Notes: a model not told the origin generated them from the sequence alone. A stretch of DNA of 64,000 bases from Streptomyces sp. ICBB 8177 (GCF_003144095.1 NZ_NSKH01000018.1:42749-106748); one strand, 5' to 3'; shown: positions 28,819 through 39,719, numbered from the stretch's first letter. Program-made: numbers and translations.

Positions 28819-30509
28819 GCGGAGTGCTCCGGGGTCTCGACGGGCGGGAAGTCCGTGCTGGTGGTGGAACGGACGGCGGGCGTGCCGTCCGGGGCGAGGG
28901 TCACGACGAGGTGCCGGGCCCAGGCCGCATCGTCGCGCTCCGGGTGGTCCTCGCGCCAGTGGCAGCCGCGGGTCTCCTCGCGGCGGGACGCCGCGGCGAC
29001 CAGGACGCGGGCGACCAGGCTGAGGTTGGTGGCCTCCCAGGTCTCCACACAGGGCTCCGCGGTCTTCTCGTCGCGGGCCAGGTCCTCGGCGGCCCGGGAG
29101 TGGATGGCCTCCAGCGCGGCGGCGGCCCCCGCCAGGCTCTCCGCGCTGCGCAGCACGCCCGCGCCCGCCGTCATGATCCGCTGGACGTCGTAGCGCGCGC
29201 CGTGCTCCAGCAGCGGCGCCCCGGACGGCCCGGGCAGGACCGCGGGGCCCGGCGCGGGGCGCTCGCGGGCGAGGACGTCGTCGGCGATGCGCTCGGCGAA
29301 GACCAGGCCCTCCAGCAGGGAGTTGGACGCGAGCCGGTTGGCGCCGTGGACGCCGGTGCAGGCCACCTCGCCGCACGCGTACAGCCCGGGCACGGTGGTG
29401 CGGCCGCGCAGGTCGGTGCGGACGCCGCCGGAGGCGTAGTGGGCCGCCGGGGCGACCGGGACCGGCTCGGTCACCGGGTCGATGCCGTGCGCCCGGCAGG
29501 CGGCCAGGATGGTCGGGAAGCGCCTGGCCCACATCTCGGCGCCGAAGTGCCGGGCGTCCAGGTACATGTGCTCGGTGCCCTGCTCCAGCATCCGGCGGGT
29601 GATCGCCTTGGCCACGATGTCGCGCGGGGCCAGCTCCGCCAGCTCGTGCTGCCCCAGCATGAAGCGGACGCCGTCGGCGTCGACCAGGTGGGCGCCCTCG
29701 CCGCGTACCGCCTCGGAGACCAGCGGCTGCTGGCCCTCGGCCTGCGGGCCCAGCCACAGCACCGTCGGGTGGAACTGGACGAACTCCAGGTCGCTGACCT
29801 CGGCGCCGGCCCGCAGCGCCAGCGCCACGCCGTCGCCGGTGGACACGGCCGGGTTGGTGGTGGCCGAGAAGACCTGGCCCATGCCGCCGGTGGCCAGCAC
29901 GACCGCCGGGGCCCGCACCGCGCCGACGCCGTCGCGCCGCCCCTCGCCCATCACATGCAGCGTGACGCCCGCGGTGCGGCCGTACGCGTCGGTGAGCAGG
30001 TCCAGCACGAGCGCGTTCTCGACCGTCTCGATGCCCGCGCCGCGCACCGCCTCGACCAGCGCGCGGGAGACCTCGGCGCCGGTGGCGTCGCCGCCCGCGT
30101 GGGCGATGCGGCTACGGTGGTGGCCGCCCTCGCGGGTCAGCAGGATCTCGCCGGTCGTCTCGGAGGTGTCGAAGCGGGCACCGGAGGCGATCAGCCGCCG
30201 CACCGCGTCCGGGCCCTCGGTCACCAGCAGCCGTACCGCGCCCTCGTCGCACAGCCCGGCGCCCGCCACCAGCGTGTCGTCCAGGTGCTGCGCCGGGGTG
30301 TCGCCGTCGCCGAGGGCCGCGGCGATGCCGCCCTGCGCCCAGCGGGTCGAGCCGTCGTCGAGGCGGGCCTTGGTGACCACGGTGACGCGGGCCCCGCCCG
30401 CCGCGCAGCGCAGCGCCGTGGTCAGCCCGGCGACGCCGGAGCCGACGACGACCACGTCCGCGTCGATCGCCCAGCCGGGCGCGGGGGCGAGCAGACGTAT
30501 GTCGCTCAT
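28815..30509 (-). CDS. nadB: L-aspartate oxidase
   Basis: NadB oxidises aspartate to iminoaspartate with FAD, the first step of NAD synthesis. The 564 residues show the FAD dinucleotide fold [18 protein letters not shown], the flavin-contacting [19 protein letters not shown], the active-site [48 protein letters not shown], and the C-terminal helical domain. It overlaps panC and nadC by 4 nt each. NadA, the partner quinolinate synthase, is not within the window. Confidence 0.96.
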   Translation of the reverse strand: MSDIRLLAPAPGWAIDADVVVVGSGVAGLTTALRCAAGGARVTVVTKARLDDGSTRWAQGGIAAALGDGDTPAQHLDDTLVAGAGLCDEGAVRLLVTEGPDAVRRLIASGARFDTSETTGEILLTREGGHHRSRIAHAGGDATGAEVSRALVEAVRGAGIETVENALVLDLLTDAYGRTAGVTLHVMGEGRRDGVGAVRAPAVVLATGGMGQVFSATTNPAVSTGDGVALALRAGAEVSDLEFVQFHPTVLWLGPQAEGQQPLVSEAVRGEGAHLVDADGVRFMLGQHELAELAPRDIVAKAITRRMLEQGTEHMYLDARHFGAEMWARRFPTILAACRAHGIDPVTEPVPVAPAAHYASGGVRTDLRGRTTVPGLYACGEVACTGVHGANRLASNSLLEGLVFAERIADDVLARERPAPGPAVLPGPSGAPLLEHGARYDVQRIMTAGAGVLRSAESLAGAAAALEAIHSRAAEDLARDEKTAEPCVETWEATNLSLVARVLVAAASRREETRGCHWREDHPERDDAAWARHLVVTLAPDGTPAVRSTTSTDFPPVETPEHSA

Positions 30510-31387
30510 CGGGACGCTCCAAACTCCGCGGGCCGGGAGCGCGGGGTCCCGAACTCCAGGGGCAGGTTGTCGATCAGCCGGGTGGTGCCGACCCGGGCGG
30601 CCACCGCGAGGACCGCCGGGCCAGTGTGCGCCGGGCCCGCCTCGGTGAAGTCGGCGGGGTCCACCAGCGCGAGGTAGTCCACCGCGATCCCGTCCGTCTT
30701 CTCCAGGATCGCGCGGGCCGCCTCCCGTACGGCGTCGGGCCCGGCGTCCAGCGCGTCGCGGCCCGCGAACAGGGCGCGCGAGAGCGTCAGCGCGGTCTCG
30801 CGGTCCTCGGCGGACAGGTAGCGGTTGCGGCTGGAGAGGGCCAGGCCGTCCGGCTCGCGCACGGTGGGCACGCCGACGATGTCCACGCCGAAGTTCAGGT
30901 CGGCCGCCATCCGCTGGATCAGGGCGAGCTGCTGGGCGTCCTTGCGGCCGTAGAACGCGACGTCGGGGGCGGTGAGGTGGAGCAGCTTGGCGACGACGGT
31001 GAGCATGCCGTCGAAGTGCCCGGGGCGGGCGGCGCCCTCGTAGCGCTCGCCCATCGGTCCGGCCGCGATCCGCACCCGAGGCTCGCCGCCCGGGTAGACC
31101 TCCTCGACGGAGGGCGCGAACACGATGTCGGCGCCGGCCGCGGCGGCGACCTCGACGTCGGCGTCGAGGGTGCGCGGGTAGCGGTCGAGGTCCTCACCGG
31201 GGCCGAACTGCAACGGGTTGACGAAGACGGTGACCACGACCTGGCCGTCCGGGCCGACGTGGTCGCGGGCGGTGCGGATCAGCGTGGCGTGGCCCTCGTG
31301 CAGCGCGCCCATGGTCATCACCACGGCACGCCGGCCCGGGTGCGCAGCGCGCAGCCCGTCCGCGGTACGCAGCAGCTTCACGGTCAT
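30506..31387 (-). CDS. panC: Pantothenate synthetase
   Basis: PanC joins pantoate and beta-alanine using ATP. The 293 residues carry the family motifs [17 protein letters not shown] (HIGH-like), [62 protein letters not shown] and [12 protein letters not shown]. Both ends overlap neighbours by 4 nt (the DUF2520 gene upstream, nadB downstream), indicating translational coupling. Genes for panB and panD are not in the window. Confidence 0.96.
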   Translation of the reverse strand: MTVKLLRTADGLRAAHPGRRAVVMTMGALHEGHATLIRTARDHVGPDGQVVVTVFVNPLQFGPGEDLDRYPRTLDADVEVAAAAGADIVFAPSVEEVYPGGEPRVRIAAGPMGERYEGAARPGHFDGMLTVVAKLLHLTAPDVAFYGRKDAQQLALIQRMAADLNFGVDIVGVPTVREPDGLALSSRNRYLSAEDRETALTLSRALFAGRDALDAGPDAVREAARAILEKTDGIAVDYLALVDPADFTEAGPAHTGPAVLAVAARVGTTRLIDNLPLEFGTPRSRPAEFGASR

Positions 31388-32322
31388 CGGGCTCCTTGGT
31401 CGTCCGGCCGGTCGGCGAGCGCGTCCAGCAGGGGTTCGGCGAGTTCCGGCTTGAGCATCCCGTTGACGAGGGCGCGGTCGGCGGTGGCCCGGGCCATCGC
31501 GACGTAACTGGCCACCGTCTGCGGCGAGTGCGCCCGCAGCTGGTCGAGGTGGGCCGCGACGGTGCCGGCGTCGCCGCGCGCCACCGGGCCGGTGAGTGCC
31601 TGGTCGCCGGAGCGCAGCGCGTTGTCGAGCGCGGCGCCGAGCAGCGGGCCGAGCATCCGGCCGGGGTGCGCGACGCCCGCCGCCTGGAGCAGTTCGCGGG
31701 CCTGGGCGACGAGGGTGACCAGGTGGTTGGAGCCGATGGCGAGCGCCGCGTGGTAGAGCGGGCGGTTCTCCTCGGCGATCCACTCCGGCTCGCCGCCCAT
31801 CTCGACCACCAGGGCCTCGGCGGCCAGCCGCAGCTCCTGCGGCGCGGTCACCCCGAACGAGCAGCCCTCCAGGCGCTGGACGTCGACGGTGGTACCGGTG
31901 AAGGTCATCGCCGGGTGCAGGGCCAGCGGCAGCGCACCGGCCCGGCGCGCGGGGTCGAGCACGGCGACCCCGTACCGCCCGGAGGTGTGCGCCAGCAGTT
32001 GCCCGGGCCGTACCGCGCCGGTCTCCGCGAGCCCCGCCACGAGGGCGGGCAGCGCGTCGTCGGGCACGGTGAGCAGCACCAGGTCGGCGCGGGCCAGCAC
32101 CTCGGCGGGCTCGACCAGCGGCACGTCCGGCAGCAGGGCGGCGGCACGGCGCCGGGAGGCGTCGGAGACCCCGGAGACGGCCACCGGGCGGTGTCCGGCC
32201 AGCCGCAACGAGGCGGCGAGGGCGGGCCCCACCCGTCCGGCGCCGACCACGCCGACGGTGAGCCGGGCCGGGCGGTCCTCGACCCCGCCGGGCCGGGGCC
32301 CGGGGGTGTGCGATGCGTTCAC
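31384..32322 (-). CDS. Rossmann-like/DUF2520 protein, candidate ketopantoate reductase
   Basis: A 312-residue dehydrogenase-like protein: NAD(P)-binding start [22 protein letters not shown], then strand motifs [13 protein letters not shown] and LAHTSGRYG, and a DUF2520 helical domain ([29 protein letters not shown]). The architecture is that of 6-phosphogluconate dehydrogenase-like reductases. As first gene of an operon with panC and overlapping it by 4 nt, a role as ketopantoate reductase (PanG-like) is a reasonable inference, not proven. GTG 32322 has GGAAGG upstream; another GTG at 32352 is possible. Confidence 0.75.
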   Translation of the reverse strand: MNASHTPGPRPGGVEDRPARLTVGVVGAGRVGPALAASLRLAGHRPVAVSGVSDASRRRAAALLPDVPLVEPAEVLARADLVLLTVPDDALPALVAGLAETGAVRPGQLLAHTSGRYGVAVLDPARRAGALPLALHPAMTFTGTTVDVQRLEGCSFGVTAPQELRLAAEALVVEMGGEPEWIAEENRPLYHAALAIGSNHLVTLVAQARELLQAAGVAHPGRMLGPLLGAALDNALRSGDQALTGPVARGDAGTVAAHLDQLRAHSPQTVASYVAMARATADRALVNGMLKPELAEPLLDALADRPDDQGAR

Positions 32323-32476
32323 GCTTCGGTCGCCTTCCGTTCCAGTCCTCACACGGGTACCGGACGCATTCTCGTCAATGCTACGCGAAGGGTCGGGGAG
32401 GCAGCGGGGCCGAGGCGCGGCGGCCCACGGCGGACAGCGGGGGCGGTCGGTGGGCGGCTGCGGGGGGGAACGGCTG

Positions 32477-33160
32477 CTACGCCGCGCCTCCCGCGCGGAC
32501 CAGGCCCGTCTCGTACGCCAGCACCACCGCCTGCACCCGGTCGCGCAGTTCCAGCTTGGTCAGGATGCGGCCGACGTGGGTCTTGACGGTGGCCTCGGAC
32601 AGCACCAGGCGCTGGGCGATCTCGCCGTTGGACAGTCCCTGGGCGACCAGCAGCAGCACCTCGCGCTCGCGCTCGGTCAGCCGGCCCAGTCGCGGGCTGG
32701 TGGGCTCCGTGGCGTGCGGCAGCAGCGGCGCGAAGCGGTCGAGCAGCCGCCGGGTGGTGGACGGCGCGACGACCGCGTCGCCGCTGTGCACCGCGCGGAT
32801 CGCGGTCAGCAGCTCGGCGGGCGGCACGTCCTTCAGCATGAAGCCGCTGGCCCCGGCCTTGAGCGCGGCGAAGGCGTACTCGTCGAGGTCGAAGGTGGTC
32901 AGGATGAGCACCCGGGGGCCGCCCTCGTGCTCGTGCTCCGGGCCGCCGCAGATGCGCCGGGTCGCCTCCACGCCGTCCATCTTCGGCATGCGCACGTCCA
33001 TCAGCACCACGTCGACCTCGGCGGTGCGCAGCACCTCGATCGCCTCCCCGCCGTCCCCGGCCTCGGCGACGACCTCCATGTCGGGCTGCGCCTGGAGCAC
33101 CATGCGGAAGCCGGTGCGCAGCAGCACCTGGTCGTCGACGAGCATCACGCGGATCGCCAT
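32477..33160 (-). CDS. NarL/DesR-type response regulator
   Basis: A 227-residue LuxR-HTH response regulator. The receiver starts [22 protein letters not shown], has the phospho-acceptor in [15 protein letters not shown] and the conserved lysine in GFMLKDVPP. The HTH is [40 protein letters not shown]. The kinase gene lies upstream on the same strand with a 93-bp gap. Downstream is the pantothenate/NAD operon, which starts 154 bp later and may be independent. Targets unknown. Confidence 0.93.
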   Translation of the reverse strand: MAIRVMLVDDQVLLRTGFRMVLQAQPDMEVVAEAGDGGEAIEVLRTAEVDVVLMDVRMPKMDGVEATRRICGGPEHEHEGGPRVLILTTFDLDEYAFAALKAGASGFMLKDVPPAELLTAIRAVHSGDAVVAPSTTRRLLDRFAPLLPHATEPTSPRLGRLTEREREVLLLVAQGLSNGEIAQRLVLSEATVKTHVGRILTKLELRDRVQAVVLAYETGLVRAGGAA

Positions 33161-33253
33161 GGGGGCCTCATCATTCGTCGGGTCTCGGGGGCGTACGGCG
33201 GGGTTGCGGGCAGGGGGCCGTGCCGATGGTCTCGCGGGCGCGGCCAGGACGGG

Positions 33254-34456
33254 TCAGCGGGCCGGCTTCAGGGGCAGCGCCGCGGCGATCCGGAAGCCGC
33301 CGCCGGGCCTCGGGCCGGTGTCGATCGTGCCGCCGACCATGGCGATCCGCTCCCGCATGCCGATCAGGCCCTGGCCGAGGCCGTCCGCCCCGCCAGCGCC
33401 GTTCTCGTAGTGCTCGCGCTGGGCGCCGCGGCCGTCGTCCTCGATGAGCATCCGCAGTTCGGCGTCGCCGTAGGTCAGCCGCACGGTGGCGCTCACGTCG
33501 GGGCCGCCGTGCTTGCGGGTGTTGGTCAGCGCCTCCTGCACGATGCGGTACGCGGTCAGCTCGACGCCGGAGGACAGCGGGCGCGGCCGGCCGGCCACCG
33601 CGAACTCCACCGGCAGGCCCGCGCCGCGCACCTGCTCGATCAGGTCGCCGAGCTGGTCGACGCCGGGCTGCGGCACGTACTCGCCGCCGCTGTCGTCGGA
33701 GGCGCGCAGCAGCCCGAGCAGTCGGCGCATCTCGGCCAGTGCCAGGCGGCCGGTCTGCGAGATCGTGCCGAGCGCCTGCTTGGCCTGGTCCGGAGAGGAG
33801 TCCAGCACGTAGGCCGCGCCGTCCGCCTGCACCACCATCACCGACACGTTGTGCGCGACCACGTCGTGCAGCTCACGCGCTATCCGGGCGCGCTCGGCGG
33901 CGACCGCGGCCTTGGCCTGCGCCTCCCTCTCGCGGTGCAGCCGCTCGGCGCGTTCCTCCAGCTGCGCGTAGTACGCCCTGCGGGTGCGCACGCTGTCGCC
34001 GATCACCCAGGCCAGCGCGAACGGGACGGTCAGGAAGACCACGCTGACGATCCGGTTGCCGCTGCTGTCGACGTTGGACGGCCAGCGCCAGTCGGCCAGC
34101 GCGGCCGCGCTCAGGGCGCCGAGGAGGGCGACCCGCGAGGCCCAGCGGGCTCCGCAGGACGCCACCGTGTAGACGATCATCAGCATCGCGAAGTCCGCGA
34201 CGACCACCTGGGTGTCCAGCACCAGCTGGGCGACGCCCGCCGCGATGGCCAGCAGCAGCATCTTCTCCGGGTAGCGCCGGCGCAGCGCCCACACCAGGCA
34301 CAGCAGCCCCGATGTCCCCGCCATGGCCAGCCGGTTCAGGCCGCCGTGCCCGCTCTCCTCCAGGACCTGGAGCGCCGACATGCCGAGCAGGATGACGGCC
34401 CAGAAGGAGTCGACCCCGGTCGGGTGTCTGCGGAGGAAGTCGTAGAGGCGCTGCAC
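33254..34456 (-). CDS. Sensor histidine kinase, DesK/NarX type
   Basis: A 400-residue kinase with several membrane helices in the first 150 residues ([64 protein letters not shown]), a short coiled coil ([24 protein letters not shown]), HisKA_3 with [21 protein letters not shown], and HATPase ([28 protein letters not shown]). It pairs with the regulator downstream. The start GTG 34456 gives the usual [12 protein letters not shown] and lies seven bases after TACGCT; another GTG at 34474 would overlap that box. Confidence 0.9.
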   Translation of the reverse strand: MQRLYDFLRRHPTGVDSFWAVILLGMSALQVLEESGHGGLNRLAMAGTSGLLCLVWALRRRYPEKMLLLAIAAGVAQLVLDTQVVVADFAMLMIVYTVASCGARWASRVALLGALSAAALADWRWPSNVDSSGNRIVSVVFLTVPFALAWVIGDSVRTRRAYYAQLEERAERLHREREAQAKAAVAAERARIARELHDVVAHNVSVMVVQADGAAYVLDSSPDQAKQALGTISQTGRLALAEMRRLLGLLRASDDSGGEYVPQPGVDQLGDLIEQVRGAGLPVEFAVAGRPRPLSSGVELTAYRIVQEALTNTRKHGGPDVSATVRLTYGDAELRMLIEDDGRGAQREHYENGAGGADGLGQGLIGMRERIAMVGGTIDTGPRPGGGFRIAAALPLKPAR

Positions 34457-34639
34457 GTAACCCAGCGTAGGCACGGGTGGCGAGTACGGGGGTCAGCCGG
34501 TAGAGCGATCCTGCGCGGGGCGCGTACTCCCCAAGGTGGACGCCGGGTGGACCGCAGGCGCCGGGGGCCGGGGCGCAGGGCTCCGCCTTCGCCGAAGGCG
34601 GCGGGCCGGGCGCGTGTCCGCGGCGCCTACGGTGGAGCG

Positions 34640-35674
34640 GTGACGACGCGGTGGTGCGGGTGGCGGGAGGCCACCGAGCGGGCACTGTACGGGCCCGACG
34701 GCTTCTTCGTGACCCCTGACGGACCCGGTCCCGCCGGGCACTTCCGCACCTCGGTGCACGCCTCGCCGCTCTTCGCGGGCGCGGTCGCCCGGCTGCTGGA
34801 GCAGGTGGACGCGGCCCTCGGTCACCCGGACGGGCTGGCCCTGGTCGACGTGGGCGCCGGACGCGGTGAACTGCTGACCGGGGTACTGGCCCGGGTGCCG
34901 GAGGCGCTGGCCGCCCGGCTCGTCCCGTACGCGGTCGAGCGCGCGCCGCGCCCGGCCGGGGTCGAGCAGCGGGTGCGCTGGAGCGACCGGGTCCCGCGGG
35001 GCGTGCGCGGGCTGCTGTTCGCCAACGAGTGGCTGGACAACGTGCCCGTGGACGTCGCGGAGACCGGGGAGGACGGGGTGCCGCGGTACGTGGAGGTGTG
35101 CGAGGACGGCACCGAGCGGCCGGGCGCGGAGGTGGACGGCGCGGACGCGGCATGGCTGGCGCGCTGGTGGCCGATCGCCGGTGAGCCCGGGGCGCGCGCC
35201 GAGATCGGGCGGCCCCGCGACCTCGCCTGGGCGGCGGCGGCCGGGGAGCTGGCCGAGGGGCTGGCCGTCGCGGTGGACTACGCGCACGAACGCGGGGCCC
35301 GCCCACCGCTGGGCACGCTGACCGGCTTCCGCGGCGGGCGGGAGGTGCGGCCGGTGCCTAACGGCACGTGCGACCTGACCTGCCACGTCGCCCTGGACGC
35401 CTGCCGGGGCCCGGGCGCGGTCCTGCTCCCCCAGCGCGACGCGCTGCGCGCGCTGGGGGTGAGCGGGGCCAGGCCGCCGCTGGAGCTGGCCTCCCGCGAC
35501 CCGGTGGGCTACGTGCGGGCGCTGGCCGCGGCGGGCGAGGCGGCCGAGCTGACCGCCCCCGGCGGGCTCGGCGCCTTCACCTGGCTCGCCCAGCCGGTGC
35601 GCGCCGAGCTGCCGCCCGCGCTGCGCGTGACCGGCCCGGGGGCACCGGGACCAGGGGCGGGCGGCGCGGGCTGA
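34640..35674 (+). CDS. SAM-dependent methyltransferase, MidA/NDUFAF7 (DUF185) family
   Basis: The 344 residues follow the DUF185 pattern: ALYGPDGFF (15-23), [12 protein letters not shown] (34-45), the SAM loop [12 protein letters not shown] (68-79), [11 protein letters not shown] (128-138), then [16 protein letters not shown] and [10 protein letters not shown], which correspond to the DYG, GTL and DITAHVDF motifs of MidA. The eukaryotic member NDUFAF7 dimethylates an arginine of the complex I subunit homologous to NuoD. Here nuoD follows after 12 bp. GTG 34640 is six bases after TACGGT (leaderless). Confidence 0.82.
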   Translation: MTTRWCGWREATERALYGPDGFFVTPDGPGPAGHFRTSVHASPLFAGAVARLLEQVDAALGHPDGLALVDVGAGRGELLTGVLARVPEALAARLVPYAVERAPRPAGVEQRVRWSDRVPRGVRGLLFANEWLDNVPVDVAETGEDGVPRYVEVCEDGTERPGAEVDGADAAWLARWWPIAGEPGARAEIGRPRDLAWAAAAGELAEGLAVAVDYAHERGARPPLGTLTGFRGGREVRPVPNGTCDLTCHVALDACRGPGAVLLPQRDALRALGVSGARPPLELASRDPVGYVRALAAAGEAAELTAPGGLGAFTWLAQPVRAELPPALRVTGPGAPGPGAGGAG

Positions 35675-35686
35675 GAGACTGTGGGC

Positions 35687-36829
35687 ATGACGGAGACGAC
35701 GGTCGGCATCGGTGGGGCCGCCGAGGGCACCGACATGGTGCTCAACATCGGCCCGCAGCACCCCTCCACGCACGGCGTGCTGCGCCTGCGCCTGGTCCTG
35801 GACGGCGAGCGGATCCGCGAGGCCGAACCGGTCATCGGCTACATGCACCGGGGCGCGGAGAAGCTCTTCGAGGCCCGCGACTACCGGCAGATCATCATGC
35901 TGGCCAACCGGCACGACTGGCTGTCGGCCTTCTCCAACGAACTCGGCGTGGTGCTGGCCGTCGAGCGGATGCTCGGCATGGAGGTCCCCGAGCGCGCGGT
36001 GTGGACCCGCACCCTGCTCGCCGAGCTGAACCGGGTCCTCAACCACCTGATGTTCCTTGGCTCCTACCCGCTGGAACTCGGCGGCATCACCCCGGTCTTC
36101 CACGCGTTCCGGGAGCGCGAGGAGTTGCAGACCGTGATGGAGGAGATCTCCGGCGGCCGGATGCACTACATGTTCAACCGGGTCGGCGGCCTCAAGGAGG
36201 ACCTGCCCGCCGGCTGGCTCGGCCGCGCCCGGCGGGCCGTCGCCGACGTGCGCTCCCGGATGGACGTCTTCGACCGGCTGGTGCTCGGCAACGAGATCTT
36301 CCGCGGCCGCACCCGCGGCGTCGGCGTCCTGGCCCCCGCGACCGTGCACGCCTACGGGGTCTCCGGGCCGATCGCCCGCGCCTGCGGTGTCGACTTCGAC
36401 CTGCGCCGCGACGAGCCGTACCTCGCCTACGGCGAACTGGGCGACGTGCTGAAGGTGGTCACGCGGACCGACGGGGACTGCCTCGCGCGGTTCGAGTGCC
36501 TGCTGGAGCAGACGCACAACTCCCTGGAGCTGGCCGACGCCTGCCTGGACCGCCTGGAGCAGTTGCCGCCGGGCCCGGTCAACCAGCGACTGCCGAAGGT
36601 GCTGAAGGCCCCCGAGGGCACCACGTACGCCTGGACCGAGAACCCGCTCGGGATCAACGGCTACTACCTGGTCTCCAAGGGCGACAAGACGCCCTACCGG
36701 CTCAAGCTGCGCTCGGCGTCGTACAACAACATCCAGGCGCTCACCGAACTGCTGCCGGGCACCCTGGTCGCCGACATGGTGGCGATCCTCGGCTCGCTGT
36801 TCTTCGTCGTCGGCGACATCGACAAGTAG
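35687..36829 (+). CDS. nuoD: NADH dehydrogenase subunit D-like protein (orphan NuoD)
   Basis: A 380-residue homologue of the 49-kDa subunit that lines the quinone site of complex I. It has [15 protein letters not shown] (20-34), [12 protein letters not shown] with R55, [40 protein letters not shown], and the tail [29 protein letters not shown]. No other nuo gene lies in the window, so it is a second, unlinked copy or works with other subunits in trans. ATG 35687 is preferred to GTG 35681. A 17-bp terminator hairpin follows. Confidence 0.9.
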   Translation: MTETTVGIGGAAEGTDMVLNIGPQHPSTHGVLRLRLVLDGERIREAEPVIGYMHRGAEKLFEARDYRQIIMLANRHDWLSAFSNELGVVLAVERMLGMEVPERAVWTRTLLAELNRVLNHLMFLGSYPLELGGITPVFHAFREREELQTVMEEISGGRMHYMFNRVGGLKEDLPAGWLGRARRAVADVRSRMDVFDRLVLGNEIFRGRTRGVGVLAPATVHAYGVSGPIARACGVDFDLRRDEPYLAYGELGDVLKVVTRTDGDCLARFECLLEQTHNSLELADACLDRLEQLPPGPVNQRLPKVLKAPEGTTYAWTENPLGINGYYLVSKGDKTPYRLKLRSASYNNIQALTELLPGTLVADMVAILGSLFFVVGDIDK

Positions 36830-36845
36830 CGGCCCGCGGAAGGGA

Positions 36846-36893
36846 CACGGCAGGAGGGGCGCGGCCACCGCGGCCTGCGCCCCTCCTGCCGTG
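36846..36893. terminator. Terminator after nuoD
   Basis: A perfect 17-bp stem (36846-36862 with 36877-36893) with a 14-nt loop lies between nuoD and the convergent gene ending at 36906, and can serve both. Confidence 0.88.
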
Positions 36894-36905
36894 CCGGTAC
36901 GACGG

Positions 36906-37841
36906 CTACGAGTGGGCCCGCAGCACCGCCACGTCGATCTGCTCGGTCTCGTCGTGCGCGGTCAGGTCGATGACCGCCGCGTCCTTGTCGTCCCGCGCCG
37001 CGTCGGACTCCCGCTCGGCGCTCCTGCTGAGGGCGACGGCCTCGTCGCCGACCACGTCCGCCAGGTCGTCGGCGGCGGGCGTCTTGTGGACGCCGAAGAA
37101 GTCGAAGCCCCCCTGCGGCCTGCCCGCCGGGCGCTTGGGCTGCGCGTACGGCAGGACGGCGGCGGTCGCGACGGCCGCCGGGACGAGCCGGTGGTCGCGG
37201 GGCTCCTCGGCGGGTTCCCGGTCGCGGGCCTGACCGGAGGGGGCTTCCGCCTCCTGCCGGTCGGCCTTCTGGCGGGCGGCGTTGCGGCCGAAGTCGCGCA
37301 GCGCCTCGGCGGCCCTGCGGTAGGCGTCGGGGCCGACCGCCACGGTGGCCGGCATGTCGATCGCCTTCGGTGCGGCGGCGGCCTCGATGGCGAGGCGGCG
37401 GCGGCTCTCCAGCGCGCGGGCCCGCTCGCTCTCGGCGGTCGCGTACCGGCGCAGCAGCGCGGCGTGCTCCCCGCGCAGGCGGCCCATCTCGGCCCGCTTG
37501 GCGCGCAGTTCGCGCTCCAGGCGGTGCCGCAGCTCGCGGGACTCCTCGACGTCGCTCTCCAGCTCGGCTATGCGCTCGTCGGTGTGCCACTCGTCGCGCA
37601 CCCGGGCGGCCTCCAGATCGGAGACCCGCTTGCCGGCGGCGCGGTCCCACTGGCGCAGCAGGACCGCTCCGGCGCACGCGGCGGCGGCCGCCGCCGCGAC
37701 CAGCACGCGCAGCACCACGCCGTCGTCACCGGTGGGACTGAACCAGGCACCGACGGCGACGACCGAGGCGGACCCGGCGACCGTCAAAGGGGGAAGAAGC
37801 CGGTGCAGCGGCGGTGAATGGCGGTGTCGTCCACGTGGCAT
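36906..37841 (-). CDS. Membrane protein with coiled coil, unknown function
   Basis: A 311-residue protein without a recognised family. After a basic start (MPRGRHRHSPP) two membrane helices follow (LTVAGSASVVAVGAWF and VLRVLVAAAAAAACAGAVLL), then a long charged coiled coil at about 70-150 (RIAELESDVEESRELRHRLERELRAKRAEMGRLRGEH as short heptads), then a low-complexity acidic and Gln-rich tail ending in a strand-like IDLTAHDETEQIDVAVLRAHS. ATG 37841 comes seven bases after TAAGTT on its strand. Convergent with nuoD. Confidence 0.68.
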   Translation of the reverse strand: MPRGRHRHSPPLHRLLPPLTVAGSASVVAVGAWFSPTGDDGVVLRVLVAAAAAAACAGAVLLRQWDRAAGKRVSDLEAARVRDEWHTDERIAELESDVEESRELRHRLERELRAKRAEMGRLRGEHAALLRRYATAESERARALESRRRLAIEAAAAPKAIDMPATVAVGPDAYRRAAEALRDFGRNAARQKADRQEAEAPSGQARDREPAEEPRDHRLVPAAVATAAVLPYAQPKRPAGRPQGGFDFFGVHKTPAADDLADVVGDEAVALSRSAERESDAARDDKDAAVIDLTAHDETEQIDVAVLRAHS

Positions 37842-38025
37842 GGCTTGAAACTTAGCGTGGAAAAGGAGCCGGCGGGAGCCGACGGCCCGATTTCGCACAA
37901 CCTGTTGTGTCACATACGGGATTGCGGGGCCCGATATACACGCAGGGCATTCACGCAAACACATTCCGCCCAACAAGAACGATCTTGCCGGGCCCCGCTC
38001 TCGATCACTCGGCTCTCCCGGTCGC

Positions 38026-38997
38026 TCAGCTGCCGAGCAGGCCCTTCGACTTCAGATACGCGTCGGCGACGTCGGAGGGCTTCTCGCGGTCCGCGTCGAC
38101 CTGCTTGTCCAACTGGGTCAGGTCGGCGGTGGTGAGGACCTTCGTCAGCTTGTCCAGCGCGTCGGCGACGCCCGCGGACCCGGCGTGCGCGGCGTTGACC
38201 ACCGGCAGCACGTAGTCGGCGTTCTGCAGGTGCTTGTCGTCGGTGAGCAGCACCAGGCCGAACTGGTCCAGCGTCGCGTCGGTGGTGGTGGTCAGCACCA
38301 GCTGGTCGGTGCCGTCCTTGACCGCCTGCTTGGACTGCGGGGTGCCCACGCCCTTGGGGTCGATGCCGGTGACGTCGATGCCGTAGCTCTTCTTCAGCCC
38401 CGGCTCGCAGTACGGCCGGTCCGGGCACTCGTCGCCGGCCGCCAGCTTCACCTTCAGGCCCGACTTGCCCAGGTCGGAGAGGGTCTTGAGGTGGTGCTGG
38501 GTGGCGAAGGCCTTCGAGACCGCGAACGCGTTCTGGTCCACCGCCTGGCCGGCGGGCAGCACCTTCAGGCCGCGCGGGGTGGCGAGTTTCGTCAGTGCCG
38601 CCACCGTGGAGGCCACGTCGGGAGAGGCGACGGGACGCGCGGAGGCGCCGTTCACCTTCTGGTTGAGGAATTCCGCGAGAGTCGCCGCGTACTCCGGAAC
38701 GACGTCGATCTGGCCCTTCTCCAGAGCCGGTTCATAAAGCTCGCGGTTCTGCACCGTCTTGACGGAGGTGGCGTAACCGGCGTTCGACAGCAGCTTCGCG
38801 TACAACTGCGCCAGCACTTCGCTTTCGGTGAATCCGGCGGATCCTATGACCAGCGATCCCTTGCCGCCGCCGGACGCCGAGGCGGAACCGCCCTTGTCCT
38901 CCAGCGACTTGCCGCCGCACGCGGACAGCGACGCGGCCAGGACCGCCGCCACCGACACCGCGCCCACGGCACGCACGCCGCGCAGGCCCTTGTTCAT
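38026..38997 (-). CDS. Osmoprotectant ABC transporter substrate-binding lipoprotein (OpuAC/ProX type)
   Basis: A 323-residue lipoprotein: signal peptide with lipobox LSAC (cysteine near residue 27), a Ser/Gly spacer, then the quaternary-amine-binding fold (LVIGSAGFTESEVLAQLYAKLLSNAGY, QIDVVPEYAATLAEFLN, QLVLTTTTDATLDQFGLVLLTDD). It delivers glycine betaine, choline or carnitine-like solutes to the permeases upstream in the operon. ATG 38997 overlaps the preceding permease gene by 4 nt, which fixes this start over the ATG at 39009. Confidence 0.9.
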   Translation of the reverse strand: MNKGLRGVRAVGAVSVAAVLAASLSACGGKSLEDKGGSASASGGGKGSLVIGSAGFTESEVLAQLYAKLLSNAGYATSVKTVQNRELYEPALEKGQIDVVPEYAATLAEFLNQKVNGASARPVASPDVASTVAALTKLATPRGLKVLPAGQAVDQNAFAVSKAFATQHHLKTLSDLGKSGLKVKLAAGDECPDRPYCEPGLKKSYGIDVTGIDPKGVGTPQSKQAVKDGTDQLVLTTTTDATLDQFGLVLLTDDKHLQNADYVLPVVNAAHAGSAGVADALDKLTKVLTTADLTQLDKQVDADREKPSDVADAYLKSKGLLGS

Positions 38998-39719
38998 TCG
39001 GTCACCCATCTCTTCGACATTCCACGGGAATTGACTCCTGCGCGACGTGAGCGGCGCTGGTGGCGCAGCGGATCGCCGAACCGCGCCACCCCCGCGAAGA
39101 CCGCCTCGACCAACAGCGCCAGCGCCGCGACCAGCACCGCGCCGCCCACCACCTGGTAGGTGTGCTGCTGGGCGAAGCCCGCGGTGATCAGCCGGCCCAG
39201 ACCGCCGCCGCCCGGCAGCGCGGCGAGGGTGGCGGTGGCGACGATCTGCACGGCGGCGGTGCGCACCCCGGTCATGATCAGCGGGAAGGCCAGCGGCAGT
39301 TCGACCCGCAGCAGTATCCGGGTGCCGGTCATGCCCATCCCGCGCGCCGACTCCACGACGTCGCGGTCGACCTCGGTCATCCCCACGTAGGCGTTGGTCA
39401 GCAGCGGCGGCACGGCGAACAGCACCAGCGCGATCACCGTCGGCCACTGCCCGTACCGCCCCAGCGGGCTGAGCACCAGCAGCACCAGCACCGCGAAGGT
39501 GGGCACCGCGCGGCCGACGTTGGACAGGTTGATCGCCAGCGTGCCGCCGCGCCGCAGGTGGCCCAGGACCAGGGCGACCGGCAGCGCCAGCGCGCAACTG
39601 ACCGCCAGGCACACGACGGTGAGGTAGACGTGCTCGCCCAGCCGGTGCCAGATGCCGTCGCCGCCGGACCAACTGGCGCCGGTGGTGAGCCAGTCCCACG
39701 CCTGACCGATCGCGTCCAT
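38994..39719 (-). CDS. Osmoprotectant ABC transporter permease (OpuBD type)
   Basis: A 241-residue membrane protein with six or so helices and the BPD_transp_1 coupling loop DVVESARGMGMTGTRILLRVELPLAFPLIMTGVRTA, where EAA-type residues meet the ATPase. Hydrophobic stretches include LTVVCLAVSCALALPVALVLG, FAVLVLLVLSPLG and VVGGAVLVAALALLVEAVFAG. It shares one base with the upstream permease gene (TGATG) and overlaps the binding-protein gene by 4 nt, so all three leftward genes are translationally linked. Confidence 0.9.
   Translation of the reverse strand: MDAIGQAWDWLTTGASWSGGDGIWHRLGEHVYLTVVCLAVSCALALPVALVLGHLRRGGTLAINLSNVGRAVPTFAVLVLLVLSPLGRYGQWPTVIALVLFAVPPLLTNAYVGMTEVDRDVVESARGMGMTGTRILLRVELPLAFPLIMTGVRTAAVQIVATATLAALPGGGGLGRLITAGFAQQHTYQVVGGAVLVAALALLVEAVFAGVARFGDPLRHQRRSRRAGVNSRGMSKRWVTE

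Noticed and set aside
31889-35674. A 1261-codon open frame on the plus strand
   Set aside because: Only its last part (34640-35674) is a gene. The rest runs antisense to the DUF2520, regulator and kinase genes and is a high-G+C shadow without recognisable domains.
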